In this document: piece by piece, positions 41,501 through 53,527 of the stretch
Layout: each line of letters opens with the position of its first letter
How positions within the stretch are numbered: position 1 is the stretch's first letter
Assembly (NCBI GenBank): GCA_047495785.1
Contig: JBLDXI010000054.1
Location: 2,170,001 to 2,234,000, forward strand
Direction of reading: 5' to 3'
DNA length: 64,000 nucleotides
From: Lepidodermella squamata
Taxonomy: Eukaryota > Gastrotricha
Translations under genes and position numbers: made by a program
Notes under the pieces: generated by a model
The model's input: the letters and a program-made list of their open reading frames with translations, nothing else
What the model was told of the DNA's origin: nothing
Databases searched by the model: none

Positions 41501-43700
41501 CGAACGCGTGTGTGCGATAAAACGAGTCCACTACTACTACTAATTCCTGGTGTGCGACGACGCAAAACTAGTTAATAAGTTGAAGAGCTGCGGCCTTATC
41601 TGTGACGGCGAAACACAACGATCGCGTTGCCTTGAGAAAAATACGTACCTTCAAGTAATAGTGTAGTTAATAACAACACAATAATCGGGCACGATAAATA
41701 AGCCGGTGGTTTTGTGCGAGCAACAACGCCAAATTAAAGACATACGCCACACAAGGCAGGTAGAAAGAGCAGCAACACAAACAACAGAAAATAAAGCAGA
41801 GAAAGTGGTGCTCGGTTGTTTCGCGTCGGGGCCGGGCGGTGGTGGTGGTGGTGGGAAGGGGATGAAGAAAACTAGCGTAGTTTTAGTTGCCATAGCGTTA
41901 TTATTACCCGAGAATACAGAACACACTACAACGCGATGGCCGAAATAGAAATACAAACACGCCGCATCCATCAATGAAAGTAGTACAAGCGCAAAACAAG
42001 CGCGCATATTTTCTCCATCAGCGGCCCGGCTGACTGGCTGGCCCGGGCCGGACAGCGGGAGGGGGAACTACGCCGCTGCTGCTGCTGCCGCCGCCGCCGC
42101 GCCGCGTTGTAACGAAATGCTGCGAGGCAAAAATGCGAGAGTCTGCGCGGTCGCCGAAACGCAGCCGCTCATTTTCTAACCTAATGTTGGCCTGCGAACG
42201 AACCACTACTACGAAATAAATGTTGATGATGGCCGCGGCTGTGACGACGTTGTTTATTGAGCAGCGTAATCGGCGCGCATGCAACAAAATACGTACCGGA
42301 ATAACGACGATGTCGGGCGCCTCGTTTTTATTGTTATTTACCACTACTACAACTAATAATGCTACAGCTATTTTTGTTTATCGGAGAAAAATTGGCGCGA
42401 TTTTTAACAAAAAAAAATTCATCCTCTTCTGCCGCAGCGCAAAAGTTACAAATCAAATTAACCTGCGATTGCTATTCGAAATGCGATACAGCTAAAATTC
42501 AATCAATGTCATCAGAATCAAGAAAATTAAATAATTTTTGGCTTGAACTAGAGGTTTCAGATTTTTCCATTTTGACAAAAGGGCGGATTTTTTCAAGTCA
42601 ACGAGATTTTTCCAAATTTTCAGGCAAAATTGGCTAACATTTATGAACTAAACTGCTGGTAAAAATGCACCTCAAAAATAATTAGAAAAAAAAAATCGGC
42701 GATATATTCAGATGATTTAGTTAATGTTCTTAAAGCTTCTAGTGCTAATTCGAATAAAATATCATGTGATTGATAGCTGGTGAAGTGGCCTGTGGGAACG
42801 CACTTGACATACTTTATACCTGAGAACTAAGAACTGCGCAGGCAACTATAAAAAAAATCGAAGAAAAGCAACCTGCGCTATGTATTTAGGTGCGAATGAG
42901 TAGGAAAAACGATCCGAACTGGCGCGGCTAGGCAACACAACCGGCGACTGACAAGCAAGACGCCAAATCACAAAAATGTTGCTCTGATCCGATACTTACA
43001 CACATAATCATAGCGAGAGTAGCAAAAAAGCGCAGCGCCTAAATTGCATGTAATCGATGACCGAAAGAAGTTGGGAGTTGAGTTGCGGGTGGTCGCGCGG
43101 CTTTCTTCCTGTAATCAAGAGCGAGTAGTGAGAAGCAGCAAAAAAAGTCGACGACTAGCCCGCGCGCGGTTTCGATTACTAGCTATGTATTTAATGACGG
43201 CGACGATTGCTGCAAATTAAAATCGCGCGCACGCCGCTATTATTTATTATTTGCGACTGTGAGTGTGTGTCATGTCTCGCGCATTTTTCTCTTCTCTCGA
43301 CTCCTCTCAATCACGATCTGCATCGTCGTGCAAAAAGTAGTAATAAATAATAATAATAGCCATCGATTGCGAAACAAGACACGCTTCATCGTCATCATTA
43401 TTTTCGCCACCACCACCATCGTCGTCGTCATCAGACGCACTTACTAGTAATAAATGTTCCCAAAGCGCTTGAAATTTTTTGAGAAACATAGCGACGCGCA
43501 ATTTTTTTCCTCGAAATTTTTCCGTTGTTTACAGCGAAGCGTCACACCTAAAATAAATTATTTGCCAAGCGGGCTAAATGTCGCAAAAGTCACACCTTGT
43601 CGACAAATACTCGCAGGAAAAAAGCAAGCAATTTTTGCGGCGTTACCAGGTGAAAAACATGGCTCTAACAGCCCTGCGATATGATGATACAGAAGCGCAT
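38520..43700. other. Microsatellite-rich region upstream of the kinase; probable promoter and 5'-UTR introns
   Basis: No protein-coding exon is convincing in 5.2 kb. A splice acceptor (tgtag before GATCTC, minus strand, about 38522) just upstream of the kinase start codon suggests a spliced 5' UTR whose earlier exons lie here. Simple repeats are dense: CGA/ACG runs at 37908-37923 and 40155-40190, TGG/GGT at 40575-40595 and 41838-41853, GCTGCT-CCGCCG at 42073-42105, TAGTAG at 41065-41085, and CAC/CCACCACC at 43405-43425. Confidence 0.35.
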
Positions 43701-45835
43701 TCTAAGTTGAATCAATAAAAGGAGGCATTAAATGCAGCTTGCTACTGAGAATAGCGGGTGGATGAAAAAAACCCGAGTAATTCTAGCTGCTCAGACGCGG
43801 GTAGAATGTATCATAAAAAAGCTGGATAATCGAGTTACACAAGTCAAGTGAATACATTTATTCAACTGGGCTCACACGTGACAAGAAAAACACGAGATAG
43901 TGACTATAAAAAAAGAAGGCAGACATTAAAAAACATAAACAATTAAGCAATACGCTTCTTCGTGCAAGTAAATGTCAGCGTTGGCTGATTCAACCATTAA
44001 AAAACCCACGCCACAATAGTAATGCATTGACAGCCATTACGTTGCGGCTACATTAGAAACAATGAGCGCATTTCAATCGGCAGTAATGAGTGCTTTTGTA
44101 AAATGAGAACGTACTCATGGGAGATGGTTTTGTTTCGTAGGAAATAGCGACATTACAATCGTTACTCTTTCGATTTGACACACACATTCCGGGCCCAGTT
44201 CCAGGGATGCAGTTTCAAAAAAATCGCCAAGTTCTCAAAATGTTGACCTTTGACCCCTTCAAGTGTTATAAAGGTAGTGAAAATAGGGCTTTTTTAACGA
44301 GAACGACACCTCTAAGCTTTGCTCACAAGCATACTGATCCACGAAGGAAGCGCGTGCAAAAAGACTTACGAGTCCGAGAAGTGAAACCGAGAAGTGCTGT
44401 AAATAAAAATGGAGACAATAATCCAAAAAATGCGTTCTAAGTAATCTAAGCCTCCGCAGGTTGTCTAGTTGATCATGTCAAACAGTGATAATTTATGCCA
44501 TTTCAAAACTAACAGAAATCTGAAGATCATTCAAAACTGCCAGTCTGTCAAAAACCAATATGCCAAAACAGTGTGCCATTGATGAGTAGGACGTTACAAG
44601 AATAGAAAATAGCAGTGAATCCAGTTATAACAACATATTTCCCAGTTCTTTCCTCCATCAGATGGAAACCCATGGGATGAGAGCCCGCTTGGCGGAATTC
44701 TAAATCCATTTTTGCGATGCATGAGGGTGAAGAAAGATGAAAGACGTTGAGCGTCCACTCCTTTTCTAACATGGAATGTAGCCAATGGCTAATGGCTTGA
44801 AGTATGTCAGTTAAACCTGACAGTGAGACGGCAAATAAAGATTAACACTACGAAAGCTACAAAATGATACAACACAGCAACGATCGATTTTAGGCAGAGC
44901 AAGTAACGAGGGCAACACGAGTGTAACGATTTGACTGACAATTTGTCCAAATGTCTGAAGCTGAAAAAAATCAAACACAAGCTATAAAAAACCTCTGAGA
45001 GAAACTCAGCGCCAATACCGGATTCATCAAAATTTGAATTTACCGCTCAAAATTCATAAAATATATAATTTTCTGGGTAAATAATATTTTAATTGAGTTA
45101 TAGTAATTTGTTTTATTAGAGTGAAGACTAATTTGGGTCAGCTGCTCTGTCACGTGGTACATGATGCGATTTTTTTTCGCATTTTTGCATTCAACGAGCC
45201 CGCGGCTGCATCCAAGCAAGAGTAGCTCTTTCGTCTTTCAGCCTCCCGGTTCCTCATGTTAACGTTGGCTGTTCAGACCCTCTGATCCTATTCTACAGCT
45301 TCTGCTGCTTATTATCACGGGGGAAAACTAACGCAAAACCAAATTGGTACACAATATCTTCAAGTGCTAATGCGAGCTTTTTCTCGTCCAGCGGAGCTTC
45401 TTGCTATTCCAAGCACATTCAACATAATGATGAACATAATTATGCTTTCTGGTCTTGTGCTTCTTAAGCTTGGAATATTCTCGATAGGTCAAGCGCAGTG
45501 GTTGCTTGTTTACTTAGTTGGTGTTAGGAAGTGGAAATGTTAACTGCTGCATTCGGCTGGGAACATAGGTATCATACAAATTAGCCTTTATGACACTTTG
45601 ATTATTGCAAAACGAGTACAGTCTTGGGTGCACCCAGGTTTCTTAGGGGTAAAGTTTAGTTATATTAGGGATTCTTTTTACTCTTCGTGAACCCCCACAA
45701 GCTTACTTATACGCAATTTTAAATGTCAGCTTTTGCGTAAAAGTGCATCTAACTTGTTATTATCTTGCCTTTATCTTCATTGTTAACCCCAATTTTTTTT
45801 GTTTATTTAGGATTTATTATTAATAATCAGATCCT
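43700..45835. other. Gap upstream of RtcB with no gene recognised
   Basis: Short ORFs on both strands (for example minus strand 44772-44548) have no family resemblance. The last part, ending in a polypyrimidine run and tttatttag at 45810, looks like a splice acceptor for the RtcB 5' end. Confidence 0.35.
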
Positions 45836-45839
45836 AAGA

Positions 45840-47522
45840 ATGTCGCGAACATTTGATGAGGAGATGAAGTATCTCGAAAAGTTGAGCCCAAGCTCGTGGC
45901 GCATTAAAAAAGGTTTCGTACCTAATATGAACGTATGCTGCAAAAGTAGAATTCCTATCGAAGATTTGGCTATTTCAATATTTTTTGAAGGTTGAGGGTG
46001 TGTTTTATGTCAACGAAGCATTAGAGAAACTAATGTTCGAGGAGCTTCGCGCAGCTTGTGGATCAAAAGGCTTTGGAGGGTTTTTACCAGCTATGAAGCA
46101 AATTGCTAACGTTGCCGCTCTTCCAGGCATAGTATCTGTAAGTTTTTCCGTCGAAGAATTATAAGCATGCTTCAACTGTCTAACTCCAATAGAAATCTGT
46201 CGGCTTACCGGATTGCCATTCGGGTTACGGATTTGCCATTGGAAACATGGCTGCGTTCGACATGTCAGACCCTCGCGCTGTGGTTAGCCCGGGCGGCGTT
46301 GGCTTTGACATAAATTGCGGCGTCCGTCTTCTACGAACTAATCTCACCGAAAAAGACGTGCAACCGGTCAAAGAACAACTTGCACAAGCCATGTTCGACC
46401 ACATTCCTGTAGGCGTTGGCTCGAAAGGCTTCATCCCAATGACGGCTAAGTACGCCTTTCAACTTATTAGGAACTTTTAATTCATATTAATTTTCTGTTA
46501 GGGATCTTGAGGAGGCGTTAGAAATGGGCATGGACTGGTCATTAAGAGAAGGTTACGCCTGGGCTGAAGATAAGGAGCATTGCGAGGAGTACGGCAGAAT
46601 GTTACAAGCCGACCCGTCGAAAGTGTCGATGAGGGCGAAGAAACGTGGCTTGCCCCAACTTGGAACCCTCGGCGCTGGCAACCACTACGCGGAAATTCAG
46701 GTTGTCGACGAAATTTTCGACTCGCACGTCGCTAAAACGATGGGCATTGAACATAAAGGACAGATCTGCATCATGATTCATTCGGGCAGTCGTGGCCTTG
46801 GCCATCAAGTTGCGACGGACGCCTTGGTTGCTATGGAAAAAGCAATGAAACGCGATAAAATCGAAGTTAACGACCGTCAATTAGCCTGTGCTTTAATCAG
46901 CTCACCCGAGGGCCAGGACTACCTCAAAGGAATGGCTGCAGCGGCTAATTACGCCTGGGTTAACCGGTCATCGATGACATTTTTAACCCGGCAGGCGTTT
47001 TCAAAAGTTTTCAACCAAAGCCCGGATGATTTAGACATGCATTTGATCTACGATGTTTCTCACAATATTGCGAAAGTGGAGGAGCATCTGATTGATGGAA
47101 AAATGAAAACGCTTCTTGTTCATCGAAAAGGTTCAACCCGAGCTTTCGGACCTCATCATCCGTTAATCCCGGTTGATTACCAATTAACTGGCCAGCCTGT
47201 GTTAATTGGCGGAACTATGGGCACTTGCTCGTATGTTTTGAACGGAACTGATCAAGGAATGGCCGAAACTTTCGGAACTACTTGCCATGGAGCAGGTCGA
47301 GCCTGGTCCCGTGCGAAATCTCGTCGTAATTTGGACTATAACGACGTGTTACGGGCCCTTGAAACCAAAGGAATTTCGATTCGAGTTGCTTCTCCGAAAC
47401 TTGTCATGGAAGAGGCGCCTGAATCGTATAAAAACGTCACCGATGTTGTGGACACTTGCCACGCTGCTGGCATTAGCAAGAAGTGCATCAAGCTGAGGCC
47501 TATTGCTGTTATTAAAGGATAA
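45840..47522 (+). CDS. RTCB: RtcB-type 3'-5' RNA ligase (tRNA-splicing ligase catalytic subunit)
   Basis: Exons 45840-45932, 45991-46137, 46193-46449, 46502-47522, in frame to 505 aa, the usual length of animal RtcB. Recognisable blocks: [15 protein letters not shown] start, [43 protein letters not shown] with the metal-binding Asp and Cys, [27 protein letters not shown], and [10 protein letters not shown] with the histidine that becomes guanylated in the ligase reaction ([11 protein letters not shown] follows). It joins 2',3'-cyclic phosphate ends to 5'-OH ends using GTP and Mn, in tRNA splicing and XBP1 mRNA splicing. An acceptor (tttatttag) lies 30 bases before the ATG. The 3' end is 138 bp from the convergent GPCR gene. 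Confidence 0.97.
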
Positions 47523-47660
47523 ATTCCCATGTGATATGATATATTGTTCTGGTCTTTTTATTTTCCGATATGTTCAATATTACGAGACTGCTGTAACGAA
47601 ACAGCTCATGTATGATGATATCTCAATTTTTGAGAAAATGAATAAATTTTCATTGGAAAT

Positions 47661-50045
47661 TCACAATATTCTATTGTTTTTCAAGCTCGAGTAAAATAAT
47701 ATAAAAAATGCGCAGGTACAGGAAATGAATAGCGAAAATGAGGCGGTTATCATGAGATGGGCATAAGGTTCTGTGAGAATCAGCAGAATCGCAGTAGCCG
47801 CGAGAATAGCAACAGTGTAATTAGAAACGGCCATTTTCAAGCAATTTAATTCGTGACACGAGTTAACGCGTGGGTACCGCCATTTCAGGTCAAAAATGTT
47901 AATTACAATTTTAGCGATGACAAGTAGGTGAAGCGATAACAGGGGCAAGATCCAAGTCACGCGATAGAATGAACGACAAATTGGGCCATGGTAGAAGAAT
48001 TTAGTATCACTGCGTTCATCGTAGGAGGTACCCAATTCAACGATTTTCGTGAAGTGATCCGGATAGTCTGAAACAATCCAAAGAGCTAGCACAGACCCAT
48101 TTATCGTGGCAAAGAGCATGCAGTAAGCAATTTGAGTCTTCTGGGTGGAAACTTGCTCAGATGCGAGCATAAGGTTGTTAGAAGATCGGCTGAGATCTGG
48201 TTTCGATAGAATAGAGCTTGGAGTTCGCAGTTCAAAAGTTTGATTTCCGAGCTGACCCTCTTCTTGAGATACGACTGACGGTCTAGTTTGAACCATAGCG
48301 TTAGCCGCTAATCGTGACATCCGCATCCTATCACGTTTCACGAACCTGATCACTCCTGGCGCGAACTTCACCATGTTAGATGTCATCAGAAGACCACAAG
48401 TGACACAACAAAGCCCGAGAAGGAGTAAAGCCACTCGCACGACGCAAATAAAGCTACTTTCATCTTTCGGCTCGAAAACGAAAATCGCAGCAGCGAGGGT
48501 GAGGAGGAAGCACCCTGCTAGACTTATCGCTTCGGCAAGAAAAAGAGCTTGAGTCAAAGTAATCTTATCGAATTTCCTGAAGGCAAGGTAGACGAGCCAT
48601 AGGACATTTACCGCCGCTAAATTGTAGAACACAACTTCTGCTACGAATGGAACAGCTAGAATCCGAGTCTCGACAAACCAGCCACTTCTTGGTAATTTAC
48701 CATCAGGACTCCCCGGCCATACGAAGTTGTCTCCCGTGAAAATATAACCGTCGACGTTTGTGAAATCAGCGCTCTGGTTAAGAGTGACTGTATAAACTTG
48801 AGTTAAGCCCTTTTCTTGGGTGTAAACTCCGTAGAACATTGGCTCGTAATCCATTTCCAATCTGGGCGAATAGACAGATTGCCCAACTCGCAATCCTACG
48901 AAGTTCGTCAAAGCCACGCTCTCGTTAGCAGCTGTCATGACGTCATCGGGGAAGTCTGCAAAATCTCGAAGTGTCATATTACGTGCCTGTAGTTTCTGCT
49001 CTGTCTTATTGAGGGCAAGAATTGTCTGTAAGATCCCGTCGTGGCATTGATATTTCGTCCTCTGATCTGCCGATCTCTTCGCCAGTTCCGAGTAACGCTT
49101 TTCGAACCCAGCAAGGTCGTACCCTAGCAATGTCGGCTCGTAGCTACGCTCCGGCTGCAGAATCGCTCCTAACCAGATAGTGATACGATATTGCTCGTAT
49201 ACAATCTCCGGTGTACAACCCGCAGGCAAATTCAGTTTAGTTGGATCGAAAAAAATCGAAGTTTGGCAAATATAAGCGTAACGAGGTCCTCTCATCCCAA
49301 ACTCGTAGGTCTTGCACCAGAAGGTCATCAAGAAAGTCGAGTCGTTCGAGTCTATCGAAATGATCCGGGTATTACTCGCCTTTAGGGATGTTATGAGTTC
49401 ATCGGTGACTTTTGGGGCAAGATCAAACCAAGGAACTTTGATCCCTTGCTCACCGCAGACCTGATAGAAGAGTTTTGCAGTTCCTACGTCAAAACTGTTC
49501 TCGGAAAAAGCGAGAACAGCTACGCGTGTCCAGTCAGCCTGTCGCTTAACAACTGCAGCGCGTTGGTATGCAAGATTCAAACCAGGAATTCGAAGTCTGT
49601 AAACATTAGGGTACCTTACTCGGTTTGCGACGAGATTTGGAGCTCCGCAACCATAGACAACGTTTGTCATTTTGAGGTGATGCAAAAACGTGCCGGTCTT
49701 TTCACAGCTCGGGCTCAAACCAGGTCCAAAGCTTATTGGAGCGATGGATTGCAAATTCGTGAAATTGAAGTAGTTCCTCACCATATTCATGCCCTGTGAG
49801 CCTTCATCGTAATAGATAGCTTCAAGGCGGTAGTCAGGTAGTATGTCAGTATTGCTGTTCGCCGCGTTTATTGCGACTTGAATCGCAGTTCTACAGCCGT
49901 AGTCGTCTTGAGAATTGATCATAACTTGCAACAAATTCTGCTTTCTACTACCAAATTGACTTCGACATGACGGGCAGACTGTCAGAAGCAGTCCGAAGTA
50001 AATCAGAACTAAGTCAAATCGCATTTCTGTTCCAAGCAAAAACAA
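47661..50045 (-). CDS. Class C GPCR, GABA-B-like, intronless (divergent paralogue)
   Basis: 794 aa in one exon. Signal peptide in the first 30 residues. Venus-flytrap ectodomain about 35-440 with CGAPNLVANRVRYPNVYRLR, DSNDSTFLMTFWC and a conserved YTQEKGLTQVYTV stretch. Seven membrane segments between about 455 and 785; no Cys-rich linker. Same architecture as the other two receptors but clearly more distant from them in sequence than they are from each other. It lies in tandem with 50553-52934 on the same strand, about 0.5 kb apart. Ligand unknown. The stop codon is 138 bp from the RtcB stop, tail to tail. Confidence 0.88.
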   Translation of the reverse strand: MFLLGTEMRFDLVLIYFGLLLTVCPSCRSQFGSRKQNLLQVMINSQDDYGCRTAIQVAINAANSNTDILPDYRLEAIYYDEGSQGMNMVRNYFNFTNLQSIAPISFGPGLSPSCEKTGTFLHHLKMTNVVYGCGAPNLVANRVRYPNVYRLRIPGLNLAYQRAAVVKRQADWTRVAVLAFSENSFDVGTAKLFYQVCGEQGIKVPWFDLAPKVTDELITSLKASNTRIISIDSNDSTFLMTFWCKTYEFGMRGPRYAYICQTSIFFDPTKLNLPAGCTPEIVYEQYRITIWLGAILQPERSYEPTLLGYDLAGFEKRYSELAKRSADQRTKYQCHDGILQTILALNKTEQKLQARNMTLRDFADFPDDVMTAANESVALTNFVGLRVGQSVYSPRLEMDYEPMFYGVYTQEKGLTQVYTVTLNQSADFTNVDGYIFTGDNFVWPGSPDGKLPRSGWFVETRILAVPFVAEVVFYNLAAVNVLWLVYLAFRKFDKITLTQALFLAEAISLAGCFLLTLAAAIFVFEPKDESSFICVVRVALLLLGLCCVTCGLLMTSNMVKFAPGVIRFVKRDRMRMSRLAANAMVQTRPSVVSQEEGQLGNQTFELRTPSSILSKPDLSRSSNNLMLASEQVSTQKTQIAYCMLFATINGSVLALWIVSDYPDHFTKIVELGTSYDERSDTKFFYHGPICRSFYRVTWILPLLSLHLLVIAKIVINIFDLKWRYPRVNSCHELNCLKMAVSNYTVAILAATAILLILTEPYAHLMITASFSLFISCTCAFFILFYSSLKNNRIL

Positions 50046-50552
50046 TGTTCTGCAGGGTTTTTCTAAAATGCACCGCGCATTTCCCTAATTGGCTTGATCA
50101 CCAGCATAGGGCGTGCTAAATGACTCTTAGAGGTGGTTCATCTCAAATGAAGATAATTAGAAATGACAAGAATTCTGCTAGTATCAATAATCAGCTCTGT
50201 TATTCAGATTATTCGAGATTCGAATCGTATCGAACCTTTCATTTATTGGGGCACTCATCTCTTGTCAGTAAGTTGTCCGACCTGTCCATCAGGTTATTTA
50301 AGGTCACATTCGAAGAGTTGCATCGATATCGGAAACCGCAGGGGGCGGGTTCCCAACCTTGGTGTTACAGAAGTTAAATTTGTCTCGGTTGTCACATGAA
50401 AAGATTTTGAATAACTTATTTGTGTCAGCATTCTCGGGCAAAGATCACCTATATGGGCTGTTAACTTCAAGGTTTAATCGATTCGGTTTATCAAATGAAA
50501 AACAGTGTGCAGAAAATCATTCGTGAGATTTATTTAACACAAGTGACTTGTT
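50046..50552. other. Spacer between the tandem GPCR genes
   Basis: Contains the 5' flank of the left receptor and the 3' flank of the right one. The stretch at about 50470-50530 (reverse complement: ATCTCACGAATGATTT ... AACCGAATCGATTAAACC) matches the 3' flank of the nested receptor at 30899-30962. No other gene is seen. Confidence 0.5.
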
Positions 50553-52934
50553 TTAGTTTTCTTTACTATTAAACGCGAAAAAGAAATTAAGCGAAGCAGT
50601 CGTTGCGGAAATAAAGAGACAAAACGTCGCGACGATCACAAGCTGCGAATAGGGTTCGTGAACGATCAATATGATAGCCACGGCCGCTAGCACTGCTATC
50701 AAGTAATTTAACACAGACATTTTCAAGCAATTGAACTCTCGGGCATTGTTGATTCCACGGTAACGCCATCTGAGCTTGAAAATATGAATGACAATCCTCA
50801 AAATTAAAACGAAATGAAGACACAAGAAAGGTAGAATCCATTTATACTGTTCAAAGGCCTTACAAATAGGCCCTCGGTAGAAAAACATCGTATCACTTGG
50901 TTCATCGTAGTAGCTTCCGAGATCTACAATAATGGTGAAATGAGATCGGTAATTCAAAGCAATCCAATGCGAAAGGACCAGCCCATTTATCGTCGCAAAC
51001 AAAGCACAATAGGCAATTTGAGCTTTTAGAAAAGATCTATGATCGATGGAGCTATTATGGGTGCGCTTTTCTGTTTCCCTGGACAGAATGCTCTCATAGC
51101 GCGCATGATCTGATGTCTTGACAGGGACAAGGGGAATGTCTTGAATTGGTGCTGAAGACGAATTAGCTTGATTATGAAAATGCACTACAACGCTTTGCTG
51201 ATTTATGCTATTAGCAGCCAATCGAGACTGTTGCGTATTTCCTCTCTTAATGAGTTTCCGCAGCCCGTGAGATAACTTGATCATGCTCGACTTCATCCAC
51301 AATCCGCATGTGATTCCACAGACACTAGCTATCAACATAACAACACGATAGACACAAATTGAGCTTCCTTCTTCCTGCGGTTCGACAGCGAAAGCGACAG
51401 CAGACACGGAGAGAAGAAAGCATCCAGTAATCAAAACGATGTTAGCAAGAAGCAATGCACGATCGTTGACGATTTTCCTAAATGATCTAATCGTGCAGTA
51501 AGCCAGCCACAGGAAGTTCAGGGATGCGAGAACGAGCAGGGTGATTTCAGCGTCCATTGTCACACCTATGGCGAAGTTATTTATGGACCAGCCATTTTTC
51601 GGCAATATTCCGTCCGAGGTTCCAGGCCAGTAAAACTGATCTCCAATGAAGTTATAAGCCATAACATCGGAGTAATCACCACCTTCATTGAGGGCAACGC
51701 TGTAAACTTGAGTCAACCCCTTTTCAGGCGTAAAGACTCCGTATAGCATCGGCTCGTAATCCATTTCCAACCTTGATGAATAAACTGCGCGACCCACTCG
51801 GATCCCCATAAAATCAGTGGTAGTTACACTCTCATTTGCGACTTTCATAACAAGATCGGGAGCTTTGCCAAAATCTTGCAGGCTCGAATTCAGACTTTTC
51901 AATTTTCGCTCGGCTTTGTCTAGGGCTAAAATCACCTGCATCATTCCGTCATGGCAATGGTACTTTGATTTCGGATCCACTGGCTTCTTCGCCAGGTCGG
52001 AGAAACGTTTTTCAAATCCAGCTATATCATACCCGAATGGTGTTGATCCGTAACTCTTATCGGGGAATAAAATTGTTCCATGCCAAATCGTTGCCTTATA
52101 CTGCTCGTAAACTATATTTAGAGTGCATCCTCGAGGCAAAGTTAGCTTAGTTGGATCGAAAAATATGGAAGTTTGGCACAGGAATGCATATCGTGGCCCC
52201 TTGATGCCGAATTCATAAGTCTTGCACCAAAATGACATGAGAAAATTCGAATCATTCGAATCGACTGAAATTATCCTCGCATTGCTTGTTTTAAGGGAGC
52301 CGATCAGCTCATCTGTAATTTTTGGGGCTAAATCGAACCAAGGTACTCTAATACCCAAATCAGCGCAGAGTTGATAGAATAACTTGGCGGTCCCTACATC
52401 AAAGCTGTTGTCAGAAAACGCGAGAACTGCGACATCAGTCCAGTTTGATTTCTTCTTGATAATTGCGGCTCGCAGGTAGGCTACGTTCAGGCCTGGAATG
52501 CGAACCCGGTAGACGTTAGGGTACTTGACTCGGTTAGCCACTAGATTAGGCGCACCACATCCGAATGCTACGTTCGTCATTTTCAGATGGTGCATGAAAG
52601 GGCCAGTTTTCTCGCAACTAGGACTCAAGCCAGGTCCTAAACTGATCGGGGCAATTGAGCTTTGGCTGGTGAAGTTGAAGTAATTTCGAACCATATTGGC
52701 ACCTTGATTTCCCTCGTCGTAGAAGTCTGCCTCGAGATGGTAATCAGGCAAAACATTAGTCAAGTTATTAGCGGCGGTGACTGCGACTTGAATGGCTATT
52801 CGACAGCCGTAATCGTCGGCTGTGTTAGCCATTACCTTCAAATATTTCGCTTTTCGCGTCATTTGTTGCCCGATGGCCCCCTGGTTTATCGCCAGCATAA
52901 CTAATAAAGTTAACAATCGCAGAAAGCAATTCAT
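50553..52934 (-). CDS. Class C GPCR, GABA-B-like, intronless (sister of the nested copy)
   Basis: 793 aa in one exon, colinear without gaps with 28501-30882. Signal peptide at 1-22, ectodomain about 30-440 (KYPNVYRVRIPGLNVAYLR, DSNDSNFLMSFWC, MDYEPMLYGVFTPEKGLTQ), seven hydrophobic helices 455-785, long Ser/Gln-rich second intracellular loop. Differences from the nested copy are scattered substitutions, not indels, so both are probably functional. Its 5' flank (reverse complement of about 52940-53045) matches 28385-28498, including GCGGAAGTCAGAAT and CAAAGTT just before the ATG. Confidence 0.88.
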   Translation of the reverse strand: MNCFLRLLTLLVMLAINQGAIGQQMTRKAKYLKVMANTADDYGCRIAIQVAVTAANNLTNVLPDYHLEADFYDEGNQGANMVRNYFNFTSQSSIAPISLGPGLSPSCEKTGPFMHHLKMTNVAFGCGAPNLVANRVKYPNVYRVRIPGLNVAYLRAAIIKKKSNWTDVAVLAFSDNSFDVGTAKLFYQLCADLGIRVPWFDLAPKITDELIGSLKTSNARIISVDSNDSNFLMSFWCKTYEFGIKGPRYAFLCQTSIFFDPTKLTLPRGCTLNIVYEQYKATIWHGTILFPDKSYGSTPFGYDIAGFEKRFSDLAKKPVDPKSKYHCHDGMMQVILALDKAERKLKSLNSSLQDFGKAPDLVMKVANESVTTTDFMGIRVGRAVYSSRLEMDYEPMLYGVFTPEKGLTQVYSVALNEGGDYSDVMAYNFIGDQFYWPGTSDGILPKNGWSINNFAIGVTMDAEITLLVLASLNFLWLAYCTIRSFRKIVNDRALLLANIVLITGCFLLSVSAVAFAVEPQEEGSSICVYRVVMLIASVCGITCGLWMKSSMIKLSHGLRKLIKRGNTQQSRLAANSINQQSVVVHFHNQANSSSAPIQDIPLVPVKTSDHARYESILSRETEKRTHNSSIDHRSFLKAQIAYCALFATINGLVLSHWIALNYRSHFTIIVDLGSYYDEPSDTMFFYRGPICKAFEQYKWILPFLCLHFVLILRIVIHIFKLRWRYRGINNAREFNCLKMSVLNYLIAVLAAVAIILIVHEPYSQLVIVATFCLFISATTASLNFFFAFNSKEN

Positions 52935-52939
52935 TGTGC

Positions 52940-53520
52940 CTATAATAAACTTTGAAAAAGCGATTCGCGTTGGATAGCTTTCCTATGGATAGCAATTCAC
53001 GCTTAGATTCTGACTTCCGCCTAAGCTCTCCAGCAGTTTAGAATTTCCTGCTGTAATCAGCATAAGCAACGATGCACGCCCTTCGTACGACCACGTATTG
53101 CAGACGGGCGATAGATCACATATTAATTCCGAAAATATAGGCTCTGTTTTATTCAGCCATAATGTTGTTATTCTGCAATGAAAGATACTGGCCGCAGCGT
53201 TCCATTGTTTCACTAGCCGGCTCTCTATTGTGCAATTTTTTGACCCGAAAAGTGCTCGCGTCATGTGAACTTGCTGCAAGATGTAAACATTGTCTATATC
53301 TAAGCGGCACACACTACATGAATTAGGCAGTGAGTAGTGAGGCAGTTGATGATATTGTAAAATGCTGTGCTTAAGTATTTCCTGTACCTGTTCAGACTGG
53401 TGGTGAAGTTGGCGAAAGCAACTGAGCAAACTTGAGACTACCGATGAGCAAGAGTAGGCGCGTGCGCATTCGCAGTTATTTTTATCTCGGGTCAACTACT
53501 CATATGTCTGCATAAAATTA
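52940..53520. other. Shared upstream region between the GPCR and SLC37-type genes
   Basis: The divergent promoters of the minus-strand receptor and plus-strand transporter should lie here. A 170-codon minus-strand frame (53495-52983) is open but looks like no known family and overlaps the receptor's duplicated 5' flank, so I do not call it a gene. Confidence 0.35.
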
Positions 53521-53527
53521 TAAAGCC

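Noticed and set aside
38520-43700. Many 60-120-codon open frames upstream of the kinase
   Set aside because: They follow trinucleotide repeats and show no conserved motif, and none joins to a known exon in frame.
52983-53495. A 170-codon minus-strand open frame upstream of the GPCR
   Set aside because: Overlaps the duplicated 5' flank of the receptor, and the matching region at 28.4 kb is not open in the same way; no family resemblance.
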